Source: Isoetes taiwanensis (taxonomy: Eukaryota; Streptophyta; Lycopodiopsida; Isoetales; Isoetaceae). From it: 64,000 bases of DNA. The notes beneath the pieces were generated by a model. The model saw only the letters and a program-made list of their open reading frames with translations. It did no database searches and was not told the origin of the DNA. Shown here piece by piece: positions 22,106 through 33,630 of the stretch (position 1 is the stretch's first letter; every line of letters starts with the position of its first letter). The position numbers were made by a program, and so were the translations under genes. Location of the stretch: the NCBI GenBank assembly GCA_021234155.1, contig JAJEKV010000014.1, forward strand, positions 13,566,494-13,630,493. The letters are read 5' to 3'.

Positions 22106-24108
22106 TCAGATTTTAAGGATAGTCCTATTCTTCCTTTCAGCAATTCCATTTTGCTGAGGAGAAAATCTACATGTTAATTGTCTTTTGATGCCATGTTTGT
22201 TGCAACAATGCTTAAACTCACTTGACATGAACTCACCTCCTCTGTCTGAGCATAAACACTTGATTTTTCTCCCAGTTTCCAGCTGAACTTCATTTGGAAA
22301 ACTTTTGAATGCTTGCAGTGCTAGATCCGTTGTTCTCAAGCAATAAACCTTAGTAAACCTGTTGTAATCATCAATGAAAGTCATAAAATACCTTTTTCCT
22401 GTCAAGCTGGTTACATTTAAAGGCCCACATAAGTCTGTGTGAATCAAATCTAATTTGTCTTTTGCCCTTTTCAATGATTTCTTAAATGGAAGTTTTGTAT
22501 GCTTTTCCAAGACACATCCAGCACATTTAAATTCCTTGTCATTAACTGCAGTGCCTTTAATCAACCCCTTCTTTATCATGAGCTGCACTGTTTTAGAATT
22601 CACATGACGCATCCTTTCATGCCATGTTTTAATATTGGAACATGTTATAAGATTTATGCCAGGAACACGATGATCTATGTTTAATCCAAACAAGTTGCCA
22701 ACCCTTTTGCCAACGAACTTTAATTTATTTCTGAGAAAAACTTTACAATGTAATCTCTCAAAGAGGACCCCTTATAACCAAGGTCTACAAGCTGACATAC
22801 TAAAATCAAATTTCTAACTAGCCCGGTTACACAAAGCACATTTTCTAACTTGACTGCCTTTCCATCAAGGTCAAAAAGCTCCAGCATTCCAGAATCCTTG
22901 AGTTCTTGCAAATTTCCATTTCCTAATTGTACGTGTCCCCCTGTTATTTTTCTGCAGTTCTTAAGTGCTTGGGAAGAAGAGGTCACTGTCCTTTCAGCTC
23001 CTGAATCTATAATCATCATGTTATGATTATTTTCACCATGCATTAAATGACACAATTTAGCATCACTTACCTTATCATCTTCATTCAGTTCGTCCTCATC
23101 TCCTCGAGCCTCCTGTGTTAGGTTTAGTGCTGGATTGTCTTTAGAACCCCCTTTTCCTTTATAGGTAGATGTCCCTCTGTTTCCTCTACCCCTGCCTTTT
23201 CCCTTGAAGTTTTGCCCTTTTGGGCTTGAGCAATTCGAGGCAAAATGCCCTTTACCTTCACAGTTATAACAAATTATCTCCTTCCCTGCTTTCTTATTAC
23301 ATTAAGCCTTTAAGCGACCATAATTGTTGCAATTGTAACATGGGCCAACTCTTTCCTTACCTGCAGTATTATATCCCTTTTTTGCCTTGTATTTTCCAGC
23401 AAAGAGCACTTCAGTGGCCTGATCCTCTTCCTCTTGGCCAATTTGTTTTTGCTCAAATTCTGTTCTTATCATTTGTATAGCATGTTCCTTTGTTTTTGCA
23501 ATATTCCTTAGCAGTGTGGCCAGATATGCATTATGAGATACTGCCCTCAAAATTGCCAATAGCTGATACTGTTCATTCAGAATTACACCTGCCCCTTCTA
23601 AATCAGCAATAATGGAGTTAAATTTTTCAAGAAACTCTGTTATATTTTCTTTATCATGTAGCTTCAATTTCCTCAGTTGTTTTTCTAACACATCTATCTG
23701 GGAAGATGTTTTAGCTTCATAATTCTTTATCATGTAGGACCACATTTCACTAGGGCTTAACCCTCTAAGTTTAAGCTTAATTATAGAACCAACCTTACAG
23801 CAGATGATTGCTTGAGCTTCTTTGATTTTGATTTCTTCATCTGGCTGAGTGCTTGTTGGTACTGTACTATCCCTTTCTCCACTTGCGTCAGCACTTCCAC
23901 CAACCGTGGAAACTTCCCTGCTTGAGCTTGAGCTAGCTCCTCCAACATTTGCAGATCCTGCACTAGCATTAGCACTAGGATACCTACCTGCACTTGGGTC
24001 AACAAGATACCACAAGTTTTCAAACTCCAGGACTTCCTGGATGCTTTGTTTTTCACCCTTAAACACCTCAATGGCATTAAGCAAATTTGCACCAAATCTA
24101 CTAGACAT
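22106..24108 (-). pseudogene. Ty1/copia gag-protease-integrase remnant, truncated before RT
   Basis: The minus strand reads a gag of the UBN2 type (IKEAQAIICCKVGS, LRGLSPSEMWSYM, ENITEFLEKFNSIIADLEG). Next come two zinc knuckles: the first is damaged (CYNCNNYGRLKA then a stop), the second intact (CYNCEGKGHFASNC). The protease has MIIDSGAERTV. The integrase has a His/Cys zinc site (HERMRHV...CAGCVLEKH) and the D-D-E core (HTDLCGPL, FIDDYNRF, QNGIAERKNRT). The frame closes at 22,106, just past the core, and no RT or RNase H follows, so the 3' half is missing. A stop at 23,302 and a frameshift between protease and integrase confirm inactivity. It would have encoded the capsid, processing and integration functions of the element. 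Confidence 0.85.
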
Positions 24109-24131
24109 GCTTACTAGACTTTGGATCTGTA

Positions 24132-24143
24132 GCTCTGACACCA
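24132..24143 (-). promoter_or_regulatory. Copia primer-binding site (initiator-tRNA-Met type)
   Basis: The complement reads TGGTGTCAGAGC, one mismatch from the TGGTATCAGAGC site that pairs with the 3' end of initiator tRNA-Met. It lies one base inside the inferred LTR end at 24,145 (TGAAGAG, complement ...CTCTTCA), with gag just downstream on the minus strand. Confidence 0.7.
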
Positions 24144-24144
24144 A

Positions 24145-24690
24145 TGAAGAGTTTAAACAAATTTTAATCAACAATATAAACTATTCAAAGGTTCAATTGA
24201 ATAGAGCAATTCTTCTAGCAGTTTTACATTTGAGTATAACCTTCACCAACAAAATAATTTATCACAGACCTTATAATTGCTACAGTGAAATCACTGTCGC
24301 AATGGTATTGACCAAGCTACTGTAGCTTGGCTGACTGCATTCCCCGAAGGTCCAAGCACTTGATCGGAATTCCAATCCGACACCTGCATTCACTGCATAC
24401 ACAAGTGATAATCAATTCAATCCATCTTTCTTTCTATTATAGCTCAGGATCCGGCCGCATATGCGAACCGATCGAGTCAGTCTTATCCTGGCATGCCCAA
24501 ACAGGAAGTTTAAATAAGTTTCCCCCCTTAGTCATATATTCGATGTCTCCATTAACATTGTTTGCTATAAATAATGAAGATGTCCTTTGAACCATGGTCT
24601 TATCTCGCCCTTAGCATTATGTAACCTTCACCCTTAATTTAGGTTAAGCAACTCTCAACCTTATGAATCCCAAGCATGACAAGATTATAA
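24145..24690 (-). repeat. Copia 5' LTR (right end uncertain)
   Basis: The LTR starts at the TG next to the primer-binding site and extends right for a few hundred bases of non-coding sequence before L-element gag similarity begins near 24,705. I could not fix the outer CA end or a target duplication, and no 3' LTR was found, in keeping with a truncated element. Confidence 0.4.
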
Positions 24691-24704
24691 CATGATCAAT
24701 TTCA

Positions 24705-24961
24705 ACACTGCTGGGTCTCAGGGTTCTGCTGCTGCTTTTCTTGCTTTGTGTCTTCTTGTTCTCATTCATGTTCTTCATTCTCTGGGTTTTGTTGCTCTTG
24801 ATCTTGGTTCTCTGGATTTTGTTGCTCTCGATCTGGATTTTGGGAATCTTCTGTTCTTGCGCGTTCCCGGGCCTTCCTCGCCTTTTGTTCGGTAGCGAGG
24901 ACTTGGGGGCTGCTCGTTCCATATTCTATAACCACCTTGGCTGTTTGTTTGGTGCAGCCAT
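24705..24961 (-). pseudogene. L-element gag N-terminus with histone-H3-tail-like start, copy B (fragment)
   Basis: The minus strand starts ATG at 24,961 and, allowing a one-base deletion early on, matches copy C at 47,032. The first residues resemble the histone H3 tail (A-x-T-K-Q-T-A), followed by SSPQVLATEQKARKARERAR, again similar to the H3 QLATKAARKS stretch. A Gln/Asn/Glu-rich repeat (NPENQDQEQQNPENEE) follows. It ends near 24,705 where the match to copy C stops. The gag protein of an LTR element forms the particle; the H3-like start is unusual. The frame is broken, so this copy is dead. Confidence 0.55.
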
Positions 24962-25681
24962 GACGTGAAATAGCTTGATCGCCTCACGTGCACCTAAAAA
25001 TTGCCTTGCTGGTCGGAGCTCAGCAACTAGGGACGTAAGGTAGGAATGAGGAACCCTAAGAGTCTATTTATAGGTTTGGGAGCTTTAGGGTTTCCACCTG
25101 TAATTTTCATGCTATCTAACTAGTTAGAACAACCTTGTTTGCTGGCTTAAAATATCTGGTTCCTTAAGGAAAAATTTATTCTCACTACTCACACAGTGTG
25201 CGAGAGCACCGAGCTAAATTTTAGCTAAGGTCTTGGGCGCAATCTGTGAGTAGTCACTCTTTCCTAACTTAATTATATGTTTTTTAAACACATTCTTAGG
25301 GGTGTGATAGGTTTTCCTAGCTTAAATTTTGATTTTAAGCCATCATATGCCATCATATTACTCTAATTATCTATTTTTCTGAGTGAACTATGGCCAAATA
25401 CTCACACAGTGCGTGAGAGCCCCGAGCGAAATTTTAGCTAAGGCCCCAGGTGCACTCTGTGAGTAGTCATTCTCTAGTGGCCAAAATTTTTGGTTCCATT
25501 ATAATTTACAACTCTGCTTTTTGCTAACTATTACTAGCATGGCTTATAATTCTAAGATGAGAAAAAAATTTCCCATTTTTCGAGGCTTGCGCTTGGATTG
25601 TTATCTCCAAGGTGGAAGTTCTAACTGCTAGTACTAGCTAGGAAAATGGCCAGTGCTTGATCTTGGTCCTCCAAGTTCATT

Positions 25682-25693
25682 GCTATGATACCA
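25682..25693 (-). promoter_or_regulatory. L-element primer-binding site, copy B
   Basis: The complement reads TGGTATCATAGC, one change from the initiator-tRNA-Met site TGGTATCAGAGC. It lies one base from the LTR end (TGTGATG at 25,695 on the plus strand). Between it and gag (24,961) is about 700 bases of leader. Confidence 0.75.
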
Positions 25694-25694
25694 T

Positions 25695-26798
25695 TGTGAT
25701 GTCCCCTGCTCGTCGACGATGCTCCCATCGTATAAAAACCTGGAGTTCATCCCTCTTGCCAACACACATGCTAACAGAGGCCGTCCACCTATCATCGAAT
25801 CCTTGCTATTTGACAAGAACTCGATGGGGAGGAATAGACGTGTCATTTATCCTGTCTCCCTTGGGATCATCCTAGCTGCAGAAGCGCGAACAAATGTAAG
25901 CACATAGCATCAACTAAGATACATGCCCACCTCGAAGGGTGGCTCATCATAATATAGTTTCTGTAACAACAACGTCAGTGATATCAACATAAGGGGGATC
26001 CTACCCAAGGCACAGACTCAAGGGGATAGACTGATGGCTCGGGTCTCCAGAGGTCAAAGCAGACAGAGTTCATAACAATGGACTTGGATGGCATAGAACA
26101 TGGTCATTGGGTAGTCCACTCCATCTGCCCCTCCTGTGCATACTTTGCAAAATAGGCTAATAAGTCTTGGGACTTGACCGTAGCTTGTCGTGTGCATAGC
26201 CAAGGGGGCTACTCCTAGGTTGCATCTCCCCAGTCTCGATGAGACAGGAGAAGATCACCACCCCCAGAGGCACGCATGCCCATTACAGGCGGCTAGAGAA
26301 CCACTACTCGTCTACGACTTAAACCCCATTGAAGGTGAAGCATCACCCAAGAGGTGTCGAGCCGATGCCTTGTCCACACTCATGGCAAACCATCATGCCT
26401 AGCCTGTTAAGATCCCTGGTAGGCTTTACATACCAGAGGAATCAATCTGTAATGGAACATGTCCTCCTTATATGCCGGTGTAGCCCTGCACCCATAGCCA
26501 GACGGGCTCTTATTCACAGGCCGCATTAATTGGGAATTAATGAGGCTATCTAGGTACATCATCTACTAAGGCCTTCAGGGTCTATACCCCCCTTCTCAAT
26601 GCGCAAGCGTGCGCATAGAAATAAAACATCATCATCCATAACACTGAAATATAGAATAACATCTACTCTGTCTACCTAAACATACATGGTTAGGTTCCCT
26701 CATTAGGCCTTATGATCCCGGAATCTATAGGGCCTCTAAGGCTAATCTAATACACTAACTTGGCCTTATGCCAGACTGGAAGTCAGCATTGCACAACA
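25695..26798 (-). repeat. L-element 5' LTR, copy B (about 1.1 kb)
   Basis: The LTR runs from TGTGATG (25,695) to ...GCACAACA (26,798), so on the minus strand it starts TGTTGTGC and ends CATCACA, as LTRs do. It matches 47,762-48,391 plus 54,415-54,889 (copy C). Here it is uninterrupted and supplies the empty site (AACCCCATTGAAGG, around 26,324-26,337) for the chromovirus inserted in copy C. No genes. Confidence 0.7.
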
Positions 26799-28046
26799 AA
26801 ATTGCCATCTACTGATCCTTGGCTTGCTCCAGCTCCTGGAAGGCGTCCATGCTCCTGTTTGGGCTGAAGGCAAATGAATCCAAAAGATCTGTTCTGCAAA
26901 GCACCCTTGGAGGCATCTGGCAAGGCGGAATGGCGCAGGCGCTTGGTCGAAATGGCTCTTGGAAACTGAAATGCGAAAAGGGAAAGTTTAGGATTCCCCT
27001 TTGGCTCTTTTACATGACTTTTTTAGGGTTAGGACTAGGTCATGTAGGGCTTTGCCACATGGCAAAATGGGGTTATTTGCACGTGTTAAAGGCATGTGCA
27101 ACGTAAGAAGTTGCCCCCTAGGGTACAACCCTTTACGGTCGCCATGTACATGTCGTCATGGTCTACATGTATTAGTGAAATATACGTATTCATATCATAT
27201 ATTATGCTGAAACGTCATAAAACCCCCAGAAGTTGATGGTGCTGGACTTAAATGGCATACTGGTACAAATACAACATAAGAGAACTAGTGAAATTTTTTT
27301 GCCGCCACCTGATACATACCATTGTTGTAAAAGAAATTGCAAACAAGTACCTTATTTGCAAACAGGGTACTACGAGTTTGTGGAGTGGGCAACTAAGGTT
27401 TAAAATTGTAATATGAAATGCTTCTCTACTTCACAATACAAGGGATATAGTAGCTGCATTGTTCCCGGAATTGTAGACCAAGTTCTTAAAGGTTTATAGT
27501 CAAGAGCAGTGCTATGCATGTGAACATCCAAGCAATACAATCAAGCAGCTTTATGTGAAAGAGTTGAAGGTTGTACTTGACAATTTTCCTAAATACTATG
27601 GTATGATTTTCTTTGTAGATGATAGCCTATACAAAGGGTTTCTAAACCCTCCACACACAACCCTTCTTGTTATGCCCTTCAAGGGGCAGAAAAGGACAAT
27701 TTTTTGCAGGAATTTGTATGTTCAGCATTGGACGACTTGTCTTCCTATATAGTTGAAGAGACTATTTCACAGCTGGACATCTCTGATGCATGGTTGGAGC
27801 AGGAGATAGTTGAAGTGTTGGATTATTGTCTCAACAACCATTTTGTCTTAGCCTATTTTGTGCTTGATACTCCACTTCTGATACAAAGGAAGCTGTTGGG
27901 CATGCCTCCTGAATGACTTCTATGTGCCTCTGAATTTTTATGACTTCAATGACTCTATATTTTGAAAATCCTTGTACACTTTTTTGTAATATATATAACA
28001 TGTTACCAAACTATTGTAATGCGTATTGAGTCTAAGTTATGTTTGC
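26799..28046. mobile_element. Composite repeat unit U, copy B (truncated)
   Basis: It matches 4,639-5,893 of copy A and 54,890-56,153 of copy C, then departs at GCATG (28,046). Only the FCP1-homology part is present. The L LTR sits immediately to its left, exactly as in copy C, so B and C descend from the same arrangement while A does not. Confidence 0.75.
27221..27916 (+). pseudogene. FCP1-homology HAD phosphatase domain, intronless, copy B
   Basis: Same motif order as copy A: LMVLDLNGIL, YEFVEWATKV, VKELKVVLDNFPKYYG, FFVDDSLYKGFLNPPHT, then in another frame LQEFVCSALDDLSSYIVEE, DAWLEQEIVEVLDYC and ...LIQRKLLGMPPE ending at 27,916. The C-terminal frame is longer and cleaner than in A or C. 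At least three frame breaks (around 27,400, 27,490, 27,690) remain, and there is no start region, so it is a pseudogene fragment. Confidence 0.6.
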
Positions 28047-29312
28047 ATGTGGTTCCGACAGGGCCGCCCTGCTGCCAGGATACCGCCACGTGGCTCTGCC
28101 ACGTTGGCAGGGGTTTCCAACGTATGTGATAAGGCGGTAGAATAGAGACAACTGGGATTGCTACAGAAGGAAGCCGGATTCAGGAAGGCCGGATTTTGGA
28201 AGCAACAAGCGGAGAACGCTGACAGAAAGAAACAGAGGGAGTGGAGAGAAGGTTGAAGTAAGGACGATTTGCAGAGAGGCTGGTGCAGGCCGAATTGCTC
28301 AAGAACTACTTCAAATACAAGGACTGGTTTTGGGGTGGTTAACCTCAGTAACCGGAAGGATTAATTGTAAGACTCGAATCTCCTTGTTAATATAAGTAGC
28401 ACTTGATAAATTCTCCCTCTGGAGAAGGGCAGGCTTGCACGACCGCACTCTAGCTTGGTCCTTTACCTTCTTCTTCTACTTACAGAGCCTGGCATAACAG
28501 AATTGTGTTAGCTGCTATAAACTGAGCTAGTATAATAATCCGTGAGTGGGCAACCCGGGTGTTGCCCTTTGGCACAGGCCAAGATCTCTGTAGTGCTACC
28601 AGGCTTATGCTTGTTGTAATGCTGCCAGGTTTATGCTGGCATGAGCCATTCCTTCTGTGAATAAGCGTATGCTTATTTTACTTGGATACTTGTGAGTGCT
28701 GGTGAGGTGGACGAAAGATATTGGTATGGGACAATATCCCACGTCTACCGACAACCCAGTGAAAGCAGAGCGTCCATTGTGGAGCGATGCTCCACGGTTA
28801 CAGTATCTTAGTGATACTAGGGGGAGCACAGTAAGTGCTACCCGAGGGAGTTTTATGCAGGGCATGATACTAGATGAGCGTGGCTCTCATCTAAATAAGA
28901 ACGAGAGGTGCTTGTGAGGTTAAGCTTGTCACTGGTGGTATGGGACAGTGGCATGCGGAGCCAACAGTCGAGTAGCATGCGTCCTTATAATGCCTGCAGT
29001 TTCTCCCTTACACTGGATCCACCAGCGCGGGGGTTCTAGACGACGTACTGTCTAGATATGGTGGGGTGTGTCTGCTTGGCAGATGATATGGTGCGTGTGG
29101 TGGATTCCATATGTGTGTTCTTGCAGCCCGTCAGTCGTTGCTTCGTGTTGACATACTGGATAACTCTTATGCATGTTACTAACACGTGGAAGCTTGTGCA
29201 GGCTGTTTGATAGCTGGCGGAGCGTACGTGTGCATTTAGTTATCTTGTGTTGTCGTCTTGTTATCTGTATACGTGGTTTTCATGTATATAGCCTCGTGGG
29301 AGGCAGTACTTG
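28047..29312. other. Unidentified repeat-like sequence, possibly an LTR-element end
   Basis: Begins with TGTGGTTCCGACAGGG directly at the break of unit U and is GC-richer than its surroundings. A TATA-like TTAATATAAG lies at about 28,398. No coding frame is convincing. It continues after the MITE at 29,890 to about 29,953 (GGTTCGTAACA). A TG...CA layout suggests a retroelement terminal part, but no duplicate end or target duplication was found. Confidence 0.3.
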
Positions 29313-29889
29313 TTCTGTGTCAATGTTGTTAAAAAACCCGTTTTTTATTTTTAAAGTACTTCTATAAAAATCCTTACGTATTTTAAAGGATTTTTATGAT
29401 TTGGTATGGTCAAAAAATAAAAAATAAAAAATTGCACATTCTTTGCACTGCTTTATTGGACATATTTACTACTGTTAAAATGCACATTATTGCTACAAGT
29501 TATAAGATGTAGCATACAACAAGTAAATCAGAAGCTTATACTACTATTAGAAACGATTAAGTTCAAGTACAAAAATATCATAGTTGTTTTGCCATGCAAC
29601 TCTTAAGAAAGTTCAGAAAAACATTATTATAGAGGTTAAGAAGTATAAGAATTTTATATACAAAGATAAATAAGTTTAAGAATATCATATATTTGGATAA
29701 AAAAATTCACAGTCTAAGGATTTTTAAAGATTTTTAAGGATTTTTAAGGATTTTGAAGATTTTTAACGTATTTTATATAAAATACGTTTTTAAAGATTTT
29801 TTTCAAAAATTTTAAAAATCTTCAAAAAATCTTAAAAAACGTTTTTTAAACGTACGGATTTTGACGTACTTAACAACATTGTTCTGTGT
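29313..29889. mobile_element. hAT-type MITE with 8-bp target duplication
   Basis: The element (29,321-29,881, 561 bp) has perfect 12-bp terminal inverted repeats, CAATGTTGTTAA and TTAACAACATTG. It is flanked on both sides by TTCTGTGT (29,313-29,320 and 29,882-29,889). Eight-base duplications and ends of the form YARNG are hallmarks of hAT transposons. The interior is AT-rich with many AAGGATTTTT words and an inner foldback, and no ORF, so it is non-autonomous. The perfect duplication suggests a fairly recent insertion. Confidence 0.85.
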
Positions 29890-31320
29890 ACTCTGATGGT
29901 TTGATGTGAATACAAATCGAAATTTTTGGTACTAAAATTTTGGTTCGTAACACAAGAGCTCATTTGGATATTTCTATCAAGACTTATGCTAGAAAATGTG
30001 ATCCAGTGAGTAAGTTATAACTGTTTTGCTGACTGGATTACCAGTTTTATTCTCTGATTGGTAGTTCATATAGCTTAGTTAGTAGGTCTTAGAAAGCCCT
30101 TTTATGATCTCAAAAAATCCCTAATGCAATAGTTCCTCATCTCAAAAAACTTGACTATGCAATACAAACTTTTCTAACAAGACATGGCTAATCCTAACAA
30201 TTATTACATTTCCAACTTATTAGTGATAATAGCAGTTGCCACTCTTCTAAATCTAGTCTGCCTTCCTTTTCAAGATTTGTTGCTTTTGAGTCGTTGGCCT
30301 GAGTGCACCAAATTCTACTAGAGGAGTGTCATCCACCCCCTTATGTTTTAGAACATATGCCCTGACAATGCGGTTGTTTCTGTGATGTCATAGGTCACCT
30401 CCAGAATTAATTCATGCTGAAAGTTCCTGAATTGTTTGAAGAGAACTACTTGATTGGATTTTGAAATATCAGTGCTTGATTGGATTTTTATACAATCAGC
30501 AGCAGGTAATGAGGTCAAGATCCTGCATGGTGGGTTGAAAACAAAAGGAGGCAACAGAAAATAATCCTTTCGTAGTTCCAATTAAAGATTTTCAAGGTAC
30601 CATATTATTTGAAGCATTTGATGTACATCTACTTGATCACTTGTATAAATATCCATTTTGTAAGGCACGCTAAATGAAAGGCTTCATAATGTTGTGGATC
30701 GCTATCCTGCAATAGATGACACTATCATGATAAAATTAGCATCCTCTTTGACCTTATTGCAAGACATAAGAACAATACTATCAAAAGAACTATAACATCA
30801 AATGATATTGTCCACTTATTTAGAACTTCAGTCTGTATTATTCCTTATAAAGGATATTATAGAGACATTATTCCCCTCTGTTCCAGCAGTATCCCCTGCA
30901 AATCCGATGTTGCAAGGTCAAGAGATGATGCACCATTCCAGGGCATACTTACAATTTGAAAGATGTGTGTAGTACCGATGCAGATGCTGATGTGGATGGT
31001 AGGCTATAGGAAATATAGATATAAAGGAAGTGCCTTAGATCTTTTAAACAAACAAGGACACCTACTTGAAATATCTTGTCTTGAGGTTCTACAAAATGCT
31101 GACTAGTCTAATTGTACGTGGTAAGGTTAAATTTGTTCACATTTCTTAGCAAAGCACCTAACATGATTACTGCAATTCGTTTCCCACCTAACATGGTTAT
31201 GTGTATATAATTAAATAAGAGAACAACAGAGTAATAAGAACATAGACTAAGTGTTTTATATGACTATAAACAATGAAAGAACATATCTTCTTTCTTATTT
31301 TGAGATGGTGTTGGAAGTTG
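29890..31320. other. No gene seen
   Basis: AT-rich. A 77-codon minus-strand frame at 30,581-30,348 is open but not recognisable. No supported feature. Confidence 0.35.
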
Positions 31321-31325
31321 TGCCT

Positions 31326-31359
31326 GGAACGCCGCATGTAACGCCGCATGCGGCGTTCC
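31326..31359. repeat. CpG-rich perfect hairpin
   Basis: GGAACGCCGCATG (31,326-31,338) and its exact reverse complement CATGCGGCGTTCC (31,347-31,359), separated by 8 bases. The core AACGCCGCATG is also duplicated directly. It stands out from the AT-rich surroundings and precedes a GC-richer, exon-like region. Confidence 0.7.
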
Positions 31360-33229
31360 CTGCGGGTCCCCTTCCGTGACTATTTTTGAATTTCGTCTCT
31401 TCCTTCCCACTTGCTATTTGAACGTACTTCGGACCGGATGAAGATTGTAGCTATGGCGTCGGCGGCATTCCGTCTTGAATAATGGTACGGTTGCAAGAGA
31501 AAAACAGATTTGATTTGGTTGCTTGCTTGCAGTTGTTGTAGCCCAGATAGCAACGGGCTGAAGCTTCAATGGTCTGGACTTTCAGGTAACTGGTTCTGTG
31601 TAACCTCTGATCTCTATATTTTCAAGAAAAGCAGGCTTGACTCTTGCTTGGCCAGTTTTCTGGATTTCGCCACAAGCAGGTAAATCCTTTCTTCAGATTT
31701 ATCCTCTGTTTCTTCCGGCATTTTTTCAGAGGTCTTCGTTTATCTGGAGAAGAATGTTTTATTAATCTCTTTCTATTTTTGCAGCTTCAAGAGATGGGAA
31801 GGGCTTAGGCTACGAAAAACCTGCTTTCCGGGCAAAACTCTTTTCCGACTATCTTTCCCATGAATGATACTGAATCTGATACGAAAATTTAGGATGGAAC
31901 GCCCGAGCACTTCTCGGGGGCCGCAGGGGTGGATATCGCTGTGATGATGGCAGGCTGAGTTGAATGCAAAACTGCCGCCTTGCTTCCTCCTTGCTTAGGG
32001 ATTTACGGTGGAGCTGACATTCTGGATGCTGAAGCTTGGAGCCGGAGCTTGGATTGGAGATTGGAGCTGTAGCAGAAGTTCATTCCAGTCCAGGTAATCC
32101 TTTGTTCTTTCCCTTTTCTCCTCCTCAGTTTTCACGCGTTGGTTGCATTCTATTTTCTGTTTGACGCCTTGATTGTTCCATTTGCAGATTAAGATTCGTT
32201 TTGTGTTGCTTCTGTAGGCCGACTTCTCGAAGTAAAGTTGATATTTTCGTTGTTTCTCTCCATTTTCTAGCAACATTTTGTGTCCCTCTTTGGGTGTGGG
32301 CGGTGGGTAATGCATCATTGCAGTCGCCATTATCTCTGGAGTAACATCATTTCTAAAAATATGATGCAAGGGAAAGGGACGGTTTATATCTGAAGGCTGA
32401 GCATATTTGATCTTCCGATTTTGCTTCAGATCATCTTTTGCTTCCAGCAATTGTATGGAAAAGCCCATATCCGAACTGAACAGAGCATTTGGATTGACAA
32501 TAAGAGACGGTGGAGCTGTTATTTTATCCAAGATGTATTTATTCTGCTATAAAAGACTGGTAAATTCTCTATCTCCAAATTTTTGTTCTGAATGCTCTTT
32601 CATCATTGTTTTTCTTTCTCCGAGACTTGCTTTTTTTGTTGATACCAACTGTGGGCGCCAAAAAAGGATTCTCAGGCCTGCAAATGTATCGAGACTGCGG
32701 TATGCTTTGCAAGTAAAATAAAGATCTATTTCAGCGGTTCTGTTTGTGGCAGATATGGAAGCAAGCAAACGAGGCAGTTTGTGGCAGATATGGAAGCAAG
32801 CAAACGAGGCAGGAGCAGCCAGATTTTAGAACCGAGGTATTTTGTTCTCAAGTTTCTATTCTAAGCCAGCTTTTGCCAAGATTTGTTGGCGCAGTGCAGG
32901 TCGTTGATCGAGGTTAGTCTCCATGTCATTCTGCAACTCGCTTCTTTGCAAACAGGTAAAAAGACTGTATTTTCAAGCCATTTTATTTTATGCATTTTCT
33001 TAGTAAGATAATTACGATCGGCCACGTTCTCCTCCTCCGCCTTCAATGATCAATGATTTCTTGCAGGGCTTAAAATCAGGAAATCCGAAGCAGCATAAGG
33101 AAAGAATCCGAAGCTAAATTCTGTGATCGGAGTTTTTTAAGCAAGCAAAACGTTTTTTCTTGCGCCCGCTATTTTTCTTGCTCCAACGCCCAATGATCTC
33201 TCCATTGTCCAATATTTCTAAGCTTTGAA
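31360..33229. other. Mixed non-coding stretch, possible 5' region of a gene
   Basis: Less AT-rich than its flanks, with several pyrimidine-tract/AG pairs that look like acceptor sites. A 178-codon minus-strand frame (32,531-31,995) is open but matches nothing I know. A 35-bp tandem duplication lies at 32,743-32,812. It may be a spliced 5' leader or a non-coding transcript; unproven. Confidence 0.25.
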
Positions 33230-33630
33230 ATGGCACAAGATCTGGCAACCCAATCTGTTCAGGAAGCGCCAGCAGCATCTAATGCCAGGTACATGAGATG
33301 CCCTCTCAATCTTCATTTGCTTTAGGGTTATGAGTGAATCGCCTAGAGGCAGCTTAAAGCAGGGGCTGACAAGTACCCTAACTGCTATCTCTGCTGAGCT
33401 CTAAAACATGGCATTTGAATGTCAAAGTGGTAGCAGGAGATTTCCTCTGTAAAAGGGTAGCAGCTTTCAACGATCTTGAGCTAATCTACAGGTGCATGCA
33501 ATGCCAACGAGGTTTTGTTTCTCATCTGCTTATTTTGTCTGGTTTCAGCATTAGTGCGATGGCTTGGTGTAGGACGGCATGTGCTGAAGCAGAGGTTCAT
33601 GAAGCAAAGGAGCTGCTGAAGCAGGGCCGG
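33230..33630 (+). other. Possible first coding exons of an unidentified gene
   Basis: ATG at 33,230 opens MAQDLATQSVQEAPAASNA and meets a consensus donor (CCAG|GTACAT) at 33,288. An acceptor (TTTCAG) before 33,550 joins in phase to SISAMAWCRTACAEAEVHEAKELLKQG. The end of this resembles the start of plant single-domain rhodanese proteins, where AKELL...G precedes YLDVRT, but no DVR motif follows nearby. It may be a truncated gene start or chance. Confidence 0.2.

Noticed and set aside
31995-32531. 178-codon minus-strand ORF as a gene
   Set aside because: Long but without any recognisable domain, and it overlaps acceptor-like sites on the plus strand; mentioned only as an open frame.
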